A stretch of 64,000 nt of DNA, from positions 62,001 through 126,000 of the forward strand of contig JNDT01002388.1 of the NCBI GenBank assembly GCA_000697055.1, in the 5' to 3' direction. The stretch is from Saksenaea vasiformis B4078 (Eukaryota > Mucoromycota > Mucoromycetes > Mucorales > Saksenaeaceae). Below the pieces are notes generated by a model, which was not told the origin of the DNA, did not search any database, and saw only the letters and a program-made list of their open reading frames with translations. Of the stretch, positions 1 through 11,564 are shown piece by piece (position 1 is the stretch's first letter; every line of letters starts with the position of its first letter). The position numbers and the translations under genes are program-made.

Positions 1-331
1 TATAAACCGTCGGTTCAACCAGTCTTGACGGATAAATAACTATATTTCACACTTCGTTAATCAAGAATGATTAACGCTTGGATTCTTTAGTAATCCGCTA
101 TCTCAGGAATTCGCGTTCTCTTCTCCGTTAATGTATACTTAGATACGCAGAGATCCATGATAAAACTGCTACGCTAAAAGGTCTATCATCTTCCATCCGA
201 TGTGGCAGTCAAAGATATAGTATGATCTTCTTAGTAAAAAGGAGATTTTATTTGTCTTCCAACTAGTAACATCCTGACAACGCTTTTCTTTGAAAGAGGT
301 GGGCGATAAAACCAACGAAACAATCTGTTCA

Positions 332-1109
332 TTATTTGCAGGAATTGTCCACCTTTAAGAACGGCGAATCTCCAATGTATGGAGCCGCTAATTTCTTGAG
401 GGTTTTAAAGGTGTGCTCGTCTAACTTGGGGTTCCTGGTGTACAGAGAGGTGTAGACGGCGTCTGAGTCCCATTGACCTCCATCTGCCTTACCCTTCGGA
501 ATATCCTTTCCGTCAATCCAGAGAACCACAGCATCCAGGTTATTATCATTGCTTGTTGAGAGGAATTTTCCGTGTGCTGGTACCTTCATAGGCACCGTAC
601 CTGGAACGGTCATTGAGCCTGAACCATCAAGCGCGCTACGGGTGGGGAACAGATGCTTCCAGTCGGACTTCTTTGCGGTGAATTCAGCTATCATAATGTA
701 AGTACAGAACATTTACCGATCCTTTATACTCACAGATAGTGTACATTACTTCGAACACGCCTTGATCATCAGGTTTACCCTGCATTCCGAAACTTCCCTC
801 GGCGAAAGCATCTGCAAGAGCCTTCGAGTCACCCTTTTGTAAAGTAACCCTTTGCTTGATGCTGATCGACGACTTTGATGAACGAGAACTCTTGATCTCG
901 TCACAAATCATTGACAGATCAGCCTTCGCAAGCTGACCGAAGAGGTGGTCATAGACATTCTTGGAGATACCGGTGACGTACCAAGAACCTTCGATAGTAC
1001 CGCCATTGCTGCCGTGGGATTTGGCCTGAGCGGTTACATCTGTAGGGGCAACAACACCGGCTGAAACGACACCAGATACGATAAGAGAAGCAAGCAAAGA
1101 GAGTTTCAT
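332..1109 (-). CDS. Secreted lipocalin-like protein (2 exons)
   Basis: Predicted secreted lipocalin-fold protein of 243 residues; the fold suggests binding of a small hydrophobic ligand, but no ligand can be named. Exon 1 is 1109-734 and exon 2 is 687-332; the intron (688-733, 46 nt) has clean GTGAGT and TAG borders and the phase fits. The first ~18 residues are a typical signal peptide (MKLSLLASLIVSGVVSAG). A G-x-W lipocalin motif (GSWYVTG) follows near residue 42. The end (SLYTRNPKLDEHTFKTLKKL, then a terminal Cys) resembles the family's strand H plus C-terminal helix and disulphide. The gene lies head-to-tail with a paralogue at 2531-4221 that shares the same intron position. Lipocalins are rarely annotated in fungi, so the family call rests on pattern only. 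Confidence 0.72.
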
Positions 1110-2530
1110 TGATAAGATAGGAAAATTTCACCAACGATCGGTAATTAGCCTACTTGGTTATAGTATTTATAATACAGGCATTTTCCTTTAGAACCGCCAA
1201 CCATAGTTGACATACCAACAAAGGTTACATCCCGTCGAACGTTATAATGTGTATACTGCGCATTCCTAAGATACACCCAAACATTCCTGCTAATGAGCTT
1301 ATGTGGTTCCAGACATTGGTCGCTTTTCCTATATCTCGTATGGTGCTGTCGGCACTGCCGGGTCGGCTTCCGAGAAACGGTCTTTCTGTTGTTCCAGACT
1401 GTCGGATTACTCCTACTAAGAGCGTGGATCTTCCAGGTACAACTTTTATTCAGCTAATGTGTAAAATTGTGGAGAGTCACTAATAAACATATGAACATTC
1501 CCAAAAGCTCGGTTATAAAGGACTTTGTTCTTTTTCCAATTAGTATTAAAGATTAGGGGTGTAAACCGGTAGACATCTGATTCCAAAGAGTATGTTCAAA
1601 TTAACGATGTAAACTGCATTAAAACGACAGCCTTAAAAGACCCTGACCAATTCTTCGCGGAAAATGTCCAACAACGAGTTATTCTAGTATCCGCGCAACG
1701 TCTCTTTGAGATTTCGAATTCGCCTCAGAACCAATGTCCCAGGCCGGCTTTCAATCCGAATTTTGGGGTCACAAACGTTCGCGACTTCTGTATGCCTCTG
1801 TTCGCGTCGAAGGCCGAGAAAACTTCCCATAGATGGACGACTGTATTTAGGTTGTTAAGTATTCAGGCAAATGTTGAAGGATTACACGATATATACATAT
1901 CTGCTGACGCTTTCTCCTCGAAGTGTAACAGACTGGAAAAAATTCGCATAATATCCGCGACACTTTCACAGAAAATTAACATAGAGAAGTTGCGCCCTGC
2001 AATTAAGTAGATGCAGTCATCCTAGTGCTATACGTTTTCCCTCCGTATGACTGTTCTGTTAGCTATTGAATTTTCAAAGGTTATCAGAAGTGAAAAATGA
2101 AGGCGCAACGTGTACATGATAGCGGCTGCAACAACGCCTCTGCCACCTCGCAATTGACCCAGTTGACCTACAGTTAGCAGTCCAATAAAGAGAAGTTACA
2201 TCATTTGGTGTTACTTCCAAACGAACACTGCACTTTGAAGCACGTCTTTTTACGTTCATTCAAGGCTATGAATTATCCCATCTATTATGTTAACATCTTA
2301 AACTCATCTTAGACATAGGGACTTGTTGTTGGAGCCCCACCAGAATTATGTTTGAAGTCAATTCCGAAGGCAATACCTTCTCACGCTACGAAAGTACAAT
2401 CTTTCTTGGAATGGCGCAAGTACTATGGAAATTGTCAATGTGTATTTTTTTTTCAAGTGAATTGCTTTCTTTGAAGGATATCACACAACGACATGATGCA
2501 TGTTCAAGATATAAATGACAAAAGGAATGG
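1110..2530. other. Intergenic, no gene seen
   Basis: This gap holds only short frames without splice-supported structure or recognisable domains. Its two ends should contain the promoter of the upstream lipocalin gene (near 1110-1200) and the 3' end of the downstream one. I see no RNA gene or repeat. Confidence 0.5.
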
Positions 2531-4221
2531 TTAATGTCTGCTACAAAAGTTATTCATTTTTAATAATCTCGCTCCGCCCAGATACCGAGCCGCCTGAGTT
2601 TGAAGAGCCGCAAATGTATCGGTATCCAGTATAGGATGCCTTGTATATAGTGAACCATAGATTTCGTCAGTTGCTGATTGCGAATCGACAGATTTGTGGT
2701 TTTGATGGAAGTTCCTTCCATTTGTAAAAACGAGAATGGCATCGAGATTATCGTCATTTTTCGAAGAAAGAAGCACACCGTTTGATGGAATAGACATCCA
2801 CCTTGCACCACTAGCACCGCTAATAGCTCTGAATCCGTCATCCTCAAAACCTCTCTTAGACTGTTTGTGGATCGATCCACATGTACCCTCATCGTCTTCC
2901 TCTTCATCGTCCTCATCGACGACTTCTTCCATTTCCCATTCCACACCTTCTTCATTTTCCTCATCAAAGCTTTCGTCGCTATCTCCGCAACCTGAATCGC
3001 TATCATTTCCGCAAGTCATGTCCATGCCACCGGTGATTATGGTAGTTTGTGGCATAGTTTTAACATAAGTTGCGGTAACTGTTGCAGTAGTAGCACTGAT
3101 GGTAGTAGTTGTTACAGTAGTAGTCGAAGTACTTGTTTCAGGAGGTGGGGTAGAAGGAGCAGCAGAAGTCGAGGAAGAAGTGGTGCTGCTGGTGCTAGTT
3201 GGAGTCGTAACGTTGCTTACAGCGTTGATGAATCCACCGATGTTTCCAGAGACACTTCCGTTAATAACTCCGTTGACATCTCCAGCGACATTTCCACCAA
3301 CATCCCCATCGATGTTTCCAGTAACATCTCCACTTATATTTCCATCAATAGTACCGTTGACATTTCCATTGATATCACCACCAACGTTTCCACCGATACC
3401 ACCGTCGATAGTTCCGTTAATGTCCCCAGCCACGTTCCCAGTAATATTTCCGTAAACGGTCCCATCGATATTTCCACCGACATTTCCTCCGATAGGTCCG
3501 TGGACCTCTCCTTCAATATTCCCGCCAACGTTTCCATGAATACCCCCGACATATCCCAAAAGGCGTATACCTAAGAATTCGCTGGACTGTAGCCGCTTTT
3601 CACCACACCCTTCACCCAAGAGGTCTTTAAGAAGCGAGATTGCCGCTGAATCGGCATTGGTACTTTGATCAGCGCCACCAGTACCATCGGCACCACACAC
3701 ATTGACACCGGAATTGCTACTGGGAAAGTAGCCGCTAGGATGGTTACCTATCTTGCCTTGTAATAGTGGAAGCCATGCCGATCGTCTCATAGTTGTTTCG
3801 TCTATAAGTTATGAGTTAAACAGGAGCGCGTAGGACGCATCTTTTGCCTACATATAGAGTGGAGTACTTCGAATACGTTTCGATTGTTGGGCTTTGCTTT
3901 TAGTCTGAAACTTCCTTGTGTATTGACATCCGCGACAGTATTTGAACCAACTCTCAGTAATACAGCCCTTTCCCTCAAGAAAATTGTAGGTCCTACAACG
4001 CTGGTGCCTTGAATTTCTTTGCAGATTACGGTCAAATTCTTCTTGGCAAGATCTCCATAGATGTAATCGTAGGTCCCCCTGGTAACACCGGTAACATACC
4101 AAGAGTTCTCGAAAGAAACAGTTTCATTTTGCGATGCAGGATGTCTTGTCTCCTCGAGAAAGGCAACTGTAGTCTCCAGAATAACGGTCACAAGAACAAA
4201 CCCAACTAGTAAATCTTTCAT
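2531..4221 (-). CDS. Secreted lipocalin-like protein with large tetrapeptide-repeat insertion
   Basis: Paralogue of the gene at 332-1109, predicted 546 residues. Exon 1 is 4221-3852 and exon 2 is 3801-2531; the 50-nt intron (3802-3851) sits at the same codon as in the paralogue. A signal peptide comes first, then NSWYVTGV near residue 40 (G-x-W replaced by N-S-W). The lipocalin C-terminal block (NLDAILVFTNG, SLYTRHPILDTDTF, terminal Cys) is kept. Between the two lipocalin halves is about 270 extra residues: ~26 consecutive G-x-[VI]-x units (residues ~209-316), a Ser/Thr-rich linker, a Cys-containing stretch and a strongly acidic run of Glu/Asp. No stop interrupts this. The extra segment could form a beta-solenoid or a flexible cell-wall spacer; that is inference. 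Confidence 0.72.
3224..3547 (-). repeat. 12-bp coding tandem repeat (G-x-V/I-x tetrapeptides)
   Basis: About 27 imperfect 12-bp units encode consecutive tetrapeptides in which position 1 is Gly and position 3 is Val or Ile, while positions 2 and 4 vary (mostly Asn, Asp, Thr, Gly). Third codon positions vary between units while the amino-acid pattern is kept, which suggests protein-level constraint. It lies inside the lipocalin-like gene at 2531-4221. Confidence 0.85.
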
Positions 4222-7086
4222 TGCCCTTGAACACCAAAAGGTTTGAACAGCTAAACTGAAGTTAGCTTTTAGAATTGGTTTGACTTATATATTGTTTGTA
4301 ATATGGAGCTTATTTTTGGAGACTCGGGAAGAACAATTGGAATGTATCTTGCAACACTGAGTTTGAAAGCATCGCGCATTCCTTCGGTTGGGATCGCGTG
4401 TTAGAGAAAGGATTGGCAGTTCTAACTATTAGCATAGGCTGGATACACTGATATACGCTTTAAATGTGCATGCAGACGGAGCGAAACGGGAACTCTGATG
4501 ATCCTTGCTTGTGATAGGCGCTCCGCTCGCATCACTCCGCCTCTTCTCAGGCTTTACAATCAGTGACGTGTGGGCCGAAAGGTGTAGAAACAGATTCTCC
4601 GTTGTATTTCATGTTTTTGTGAAACTAGCATATTTATGTGGAGCTGCTTTGTCCACATGTTTGTTGTTGTGTTTTCAGAGGCCATTTTCTTGAGTCAGCC
4701 AAACATTTCTGGCTAGAAACGGTTAGTACAAGTGAACGATTATTTTGACCGATATATACACCAGAATGGCGAAAGATTAAAAGCCATTGGATGGCTGTTG
4801 GCATTCTCTAATATGAGAACAATACTCTCATGGAATTTTGGTGCCTACCAATATGGGATTGATTATGGTTGGCCTATATCATTTCATATATCAGTTACAC
4901 CTTGCTTCCATTGATGCAAAAATAGTCCACTCAAATGTAGTGGAAATCGGTTGGACCCAGTCTGGTATTTGATTTGGCAAAGTGAGCTCGGAAAGATAGG
5001 TCAATGGCTGCCGGATTGGGCCTAGTTCCAATGTTTGTTGCAGTTCAAAGAAGCTTTATTTAATGGCTGTAAGTATCTCACTTCCAGTATGACTGTGCCC
5101 TCTTTCGCGAAATGACACCACTGTCAAGTAGCACTTCGTACACATGAGTGACTTGACCGATCCGTGCGAAATTTTCACGGAATGAAATAGATAATGCATA
5201 CAGACAGCGTTTACCTTATACTTGCTACTTTTGTTTGCATAATTTAAGACACGAGCGACAGAATTAAACAACGGATGTGGCATCAAGAATGTCATTAACC
5301 TAAATGGTGACTTTAGAAATGTTATTAATCTAAAAACAGGCTTAAATATAACAATAGAAATCAGAAAATGCTGCGGGTAAAAGCTTATTTCTGGATGCTC
5401 TTTCATGGCTTGGTGCACATGACTGATCAAGCTTGAGTGTTACGTGAAATGTTCCTGAAAGCACTTATTATGCTTCCGGGAATAATACGCTGGAAAAATC
5501 GCAAAAGAGGCACGCGGATACATGCAGCTATGTGAGCTTAACTTAGACGAGGTTTTATACCGCCAGATCGCGATACATACCTAAATAAGCAAAGTCCATA
5601 CACAAGTTCTAAGTTCAATTTTGGTGCTTAGAGCTTTCCAAAGATTCAAAAAATTTCCCGTCTTACTACATAACTCGTTGCGCTGTATCTACCTGCAGCT
5701 TCACCGCTAAATAAACGTTTATAGTAGAAAATATCATGAGTGTGGCATTTCATGGCAATAGTATCTGCAGCACGACAGCTACGTGTCCATTTGCTTGCTC
5801 AAGATACATTGGCTTTTATCATGTTAAGGTAATTAGTATGTACACGAAGGACCTGTAGTGCCATGCAACTACTGCTTCTTGGACATTCCAACCTGCTACC
5901 TTGCTTAGCTATTGTGCATTGATGATATGTATTATTTCCTCCTAGATAATGTGCTCTTAACTATTTAATCACTTGGCGATTTTCAGAATTAACTACTTCT
6001 GACTGGCTTGACTAAAGTTATTATCGCAGCACCAAAGTCCTTGTAATTTATCAGCTAAGACAACGAATAAGCCGAATAACAACCAATGTTAGTACCAGAG
6101 GTAGATGTTGTATGGCGTTAGTGCAAGTAAATTAATTGAATACTGTTGCTTTCCGTAGCTATGAGGACGCGAATACCATGCTAAATTGGACATAACTCGT
6201 TGGCCTTGCCTTTATACTGCGACACCGTCAAGGGGGCGCGGAAATCGGAGCTTAGCTAGCGAGCAGCTACAGCTGGTACTGTGGAAGACACCTGTCGTGC
6301 ACGGCGTGAACCGAGGTTGGTTCCAAGTCTAGGCGCATTAAGGTGACTCTGAAGAGAAGCGTATCACATCTTGAAACGCACATTTCCCGTAGTAGCAATA
6401 TATATTACCTTACGATACTACGATCGTACGCAGAACTTTCAAATTTTATGCAAAATTTAAGCACTGAAGTTTTTGTGCTGCCACTTACATAGCATGCTGT
6501 TGTTTGAGCATATATCGCGCAAAGAAGTCCCTTTTTCCGCCTGGTAAGCCGCAATATGAATACATTCATAATAATAAGACATATTAAAATCCTATCACCG
6601 TGTTCCTGCGAAGCTATCTGTCCGCAAATGATTGTGGAGGGAAGAAATTTTTGTAAGTTTTGTCTAGGCAGGCACGGACGTCAATTAGCACTTAAGAAGT
6701 AATGGGTTGCTCCAATGCAAGCGTCCTAGTGAGGATTGCGGATTATAAAGCGTCCATACACTACTTACTAAGCTGTTGTTGGTGAAGCGATACCTTATGT
6801 CGCAATAAAATGTAAGATAATACTTAAACATACTTACGAGTAAATGAGGATGTCGTCGTATACCAAAGGTGCTTGCATAATTTTTTGTCGACTGAGAACC
6901 AAGGCTTGCAAGTAACCTGCGGACCTGTAGCCAATTGGTGTATTGATGGCGTTACTCGATATCTCTTAGTGCAATCTGGGATTGGCAACAGTCGTATACG
7001 CGCTTTGCTCCTTGACTATTCATGATAAATTTTGATTGGCTCATATCAAAGCATTTGATTTTTCGGTGATCGCAAGTTTGTTCATC
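4222..7086. other. Long intergenic gap, no gene seen
   Basis: Nearly 2.9 kb without a convincing coding region. ORFs here are short (at most 124 residues, at 5056-5430 minus), lack recognisable domains and do not join through plausible splice sites. I see no tRNA or rRNA signature and no obvious transposon termini. The last few hundred bases should include the APC1 promoter. Confidence 0.5.
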
Positions 7087-10000
7087 ATGTTGGAAGAACT
7101 CGGCAAATTCGAACCATGCGGTCGCGCCCACTTAACGAAATTTCCCCATTTAATCGAAGCTTCGTTGCAGTCTGTCGATGTATCTGCACTTAGACATGGG
7201 ATCAAAAGACCACGCATTTCGCAATCCGCATTTCCACGAGTTAACTACGCGCTCTACCCAGCCTATTCCATTCGATCTTCGCTACCAGGTGATCCGGACG
7301 AAATTCCCTACAAAAAACGCGCACGTGTAACATGGAAACGATTACCGAATGATGCTCAGGCTCTGGAAGAAGAGATATATGTTGCAAGCTCCGTTGTCGT
7401 GTGGAGTCGAGGCTACCATATTTTGAAAACACTCAAACACGAAAATGCGCAGTTACTACTAGCGTGTTTTGCCTGGTTCCCTTTCAAACGGATAAATAAT
7501 GACAAGCGCACCGGATTATCAACATATGCTACGATGAATTTACGGGACGATCCTATGGGTGCTGTTCTACGTAAAGCTCTATGTATCGTACTTTCAAACG
7601 CTGTCAAATTCCACTTTCGGGATGGCTCATCCTATTCTATTCCTTTGCCGTTTCGCGTTCAGAGGATATGCGCGCTGGATGTCGGTGTTTTGTTGGAATA
7701 TGAGCACGCGAATGATAGTAACTATAGCGCAGATGACCCGTTCCTACATCCAGAGCCGACAAAATTCGTCACCATTAGACACCTTCGGGGAGAGGTGGAG
7801 CATGTTTCTGTCAAATATGATCCTAGTGGATCATCTCGTCCTATCCTCAGCCAAGATCAAGAAATTGTGTTCGCCTCGTCTGTGTCATCCGATCAACGAT
7901 GGCTAGTTACATTCCATAATGGAGAAAAAATACATTATGTTTGGTCATACGAAGCTGCGGAAAGCGGTAATGATGTATCATTGAAGAATATGCCGAGTAC
8001 CAGAAACCCGATATCACTGCAGTTAAAATGGAGAGAGAAACTAAAGAGAAAGTGAGCACACTACTTCACACAGATTGGCGTTCGTTCATTCAGTTATTAG
8101 GGCAAAATCTTCAGAGGATTATCCACGAACTACAGCATTTATAGCACACGACTTCAGAGGAGAAGAATATATTTGTATTATGAACCCGCAACGACGTCAA
8201 CTGAAGGTTCTAAGTACAGACTACTTAATATCAAATGAGAAAGACCCTCAAATTCTCAAATTGACAGCGGCAGCAGCAATACCCATTTGTGCAACGCGAT
8301 CGAAAATGAACGACATCTTACTCATGGCAGAGGATAAACTTTTGCTATGCATTGATATAGACAAGCATATGCTGCCGTTACCACTCCCGGAAAGATTATG
8401 TAACCCAGCAGAGCTGAGGGATTCTGTCTACAATCGATTTTCTGTGGTTTGCGCCAACTCTGATGCGTGGCGATTTGCACTAAATAGCTCTCCTCGATCG
8501 GAACTCGTAAGGGACTGTCTGGCAGCTGTCAACTGTGCACTGTCCGATAGTTGCTTCTCTACTTTTCAGACTCGCTTCACTGAAAGACTTCTTCAGCAGC
8601 CACTGGACACGAACAAGCCAGAGCTTGAATGGGAAGCATTTGTTAGCACTTTCTTATCCTTTTTACCTATTCAGAAGACATCAGAAGCAACAACTCACGA
8701 TCATCCTATGGTAAGCCATGTAAATTGTGGACTATTTCATACAAGGTAGATTGTTCATTGGGTTCTTATAGAGCAGGTTATGCCGATTGATCGAGGAATC
8801 CATAGAAATAGGTGGATATGACAGAGATATAGCGAAGCGACTGCACCATCTTATGAGAAATCTCCATGTTGTCTACGAAGACTACCGCCTAGTAAAGCTA
8901 AAACGGGCCGTCCTGGAAAAGCTCGCTTCTTTCCTGCTATTAATATGTGCGACGTTGAAAAACGAAACGTGGGAGGACTACTATATGTCACATGGGGTGT
9001 CTCACAAATTCAAGCTGTTATGTAAGGATAATTCTAGTTCCAATTTAGTTAACCGCTAATTTCTCCATCTTAGACTCTGTCGCGAGCGATGAGGACGTAT
9101 GTCTCCATGACCCTCCTGATATTCAGTTTCTGCTGCGCTGTCTATATCAAGAAGAGCAAAAAAACCCAAATCTAAGAGAGATTTTTGCCGTTGACAGTAT
9201 CGAACCCTCAAAAGGCATTGTTGACCACGGATACGGTTGTAATGTCAAGATGGTGTGGTATACATATCAGGCAATTCACAGCAACATGGATAATCCTGGA
9301 AAGAGTGTCGAATTAATTGCTGCGAGAGGCTATCGCCAAGAAGACTTCCAACGTCTAATACCCAACATTGCATCCCCAGTGCTTGACTTCTTGGAGCGGC
9401 TCTGTGTTCAGCCACCTACAGGCCTATCTCGAGAGGCATACACTATGCTGGGTAAGCGTAGATAATACAAAACTAGCATACATATTAAGTACATGAACAG
9501 GCTGCGATGATCCTACGGAACCACAAAATAAGTCAGACATGGTATCGTTTGATCCAAATGCGGCAATCTCTCAGCTATCCGTTCGCCAGGTAAGTCGTCG
9601 GTTATGGCCTTATTGTTCCCTTATATTTTATCAGTCGCTGCAACGACGAGATATGCATACAATATATTCCGAAGAATCTGCTAAGCCTACCGGAAAAGCG
9701 CCGTATGGAGCTTCAGATCTACTGGACAGAAACACAGAGAAAGCACGATTTGGTTACGACGGTGTGGTCGCAGCGGTTCGATTTGCCATGAATTCGGAGC
9801 GAATGCCCGAGCTCAAGATTCCAGAGAGCGTAGAATCAAGGTAACAGATCATGAAGTGAGGACAGAAACGGATGAACCAGCTCACCAAACTTATCCAGCA
9901 ACGCCGAGCTAACGGCAGAACGTCAAAACTACCTCGTTCATCTTTGTCAGCGAACGCTTGCTATGGCTGTTGGTCGTGGTATTTTCTCGTACGGAACTTT

Positions 10001-11564
10001 TATACCTGATATTGCAAAACCATTTCCTATCGAGCCGATGAATCTTTCCGCTAGATTAACAGCGGAAAAGACAATAGTTACTTTGGATGAAAATTCCCTT
10101 GCAGCGGATTACCTTGACTGGCCGAAATTCCACAATGGTGTGGCTGCCGGTCTTCGCCTGTCCCCTAGCTGCGTAATCGACGGTGCTTGGATTTATTCTT
10201 GTCGACCTGATCACGCGAACCCTGAACATGCCGGGTTTTTGCTTGCGTTAGGGTTGAATGGCAATCTAAGACATCTTTCACCTGCAAGACGCTACGATTA
10301 TTTGGCACATCCCTTATGCGAACTAGAGAAAACAGGATTTCTTCTAGGCGAAGCAGTAGCTTACAGGCGTACAAAGAGCAGCAGCGTTACCAAAGTTTTA
10401 TCGGTGGATATCCCAGCATTAGCAGCCCCTCATACAAGTCTTCAAAGCTCCAGCATAATTACTGCAACAAGTCTCCTTAGTATGGGACTCGTCTATATGG
10501 AATCAAATGATCGGCGGATGGTCGAAGTTATGCTTCAAGAGATTGGAAGACACGCATATCAAAGTCCACTTACCTCATCCAGCAATTACGAGAGTTGCGC
10601 ACTCGCAGCCGGTTTTGCACTTGGCTTTATTACCCTAAGTAATGGTGAGAAAGCCCGTTCACTGACCGATTTATCGCTACGAGGCAAACTATGTCATTTG
10701 ATGACGGGTATGCCCTTCGTATCTCCAAGGCCCAACCTTGACGTGACTTCTCCTGGAGCGACAGTGGCGTTAGGACTTATGTATCTGAAAACGGAGGATG
10801 AACAGATGGCAGCACGGATGACTGTATTAGAAACCAGGCCCTATCTGAACTACGTTCGACCCGACTTTTTGTTGCTTCGCGTGGTTGCCAAAAACTTGAT
10901 CATGTGGAATACAATTCAGCCTACAGAAGAATGGGTCAGAGAACAACTACCAGGATTCATGCGTCACCAACTGCAGGGAGACGAGAGCAGCTCCAGGCTA
11001 TGGAACGATGAGACATCAAAACAAGCAGAATACAACATTGTTACAGGAGCATGTCTCTGTATCGGCATTCGCTATGCAGGCTCGAAGGACTCACAGGCAT
11101 TTAATTATTTATTATCTCAGCTAGATGTATTTGTTAAGCTCGCAAATGTAGCACGTAAGTTTTATGGATCGTGAAGAGGAATGGATATATTAACAGTGGT
11201 TGTAGCCGTGAGTTTTCAAGCACATATCACAAAGAGTGCTCTTCGCACAGGTGTTGATGTTATTGCAACTGCTGCAGCCATGGTCATGGCTGGTACTGGT
11301 AATCTTGAGCTCTTGGAACGACTCAAGCACCTTCATCGCCGAGTGGATGGCTCAGACAACTATGGCAATCATATGGCTACTCACATGGCTATGGGATTAC
11401 TATTTGCAGGAGTTGGAGGATACAAGTTAAGCACAACCAACGAAGCCATTGCAGGTCTTCTATGTGCCTTTTATCCTTTTTATCCTACATCGACAGGTGA
11501 TAACAGATACCACGTTCAGGCATGGCGCCATTTGTGGAATTTGGCACTAGAACCAAAACGATAA
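7087..11564 (+). CDS. APC1: Anaphase-promoting complex subunit 1 (8 exons), short C-terminus
   Basis: Largest scaffold subunit of the APC/C ubiquitin ligase, which drives exit from mitosis. Exons 7087-8051, 8101-8710, 8772-9021, 9074-9451, 9501-9589, 9635-9840, 9899-11154 and 11197-11564 join with consistent phases to 1373 residues. For the sixth intron an alternative acceptor at 9880 stays in frame. The start is the first ATG after an in-frame stop. The N-terminal beta-propeller shows EEEIYVASSVVVWSRG and a fungal/animal-like FEPCGR start. The middle has QRTLAMAVGRG. The proteasome/cyclosome repeats follow (FHNGVAAGLRLSP, ATVALGLMYLKT, MVMAGTGNLELL, NRYHVQAWRHLWNLALEP). The frame stops just after this point, whereas animal and yeast APC1 continue for roughly 200 or more residues of C-terminal domain. 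Confidence 0.93.

Noticed and set aside
2736..3574. Long plus-strand ORFs rich in Ser, Val or Pro over the lipocalin-like gene
   Set aside because: They are antisense shadows of the 12-bp coding repeat and Ser/Thr linker on the minus strand, kept open by the repeat period.
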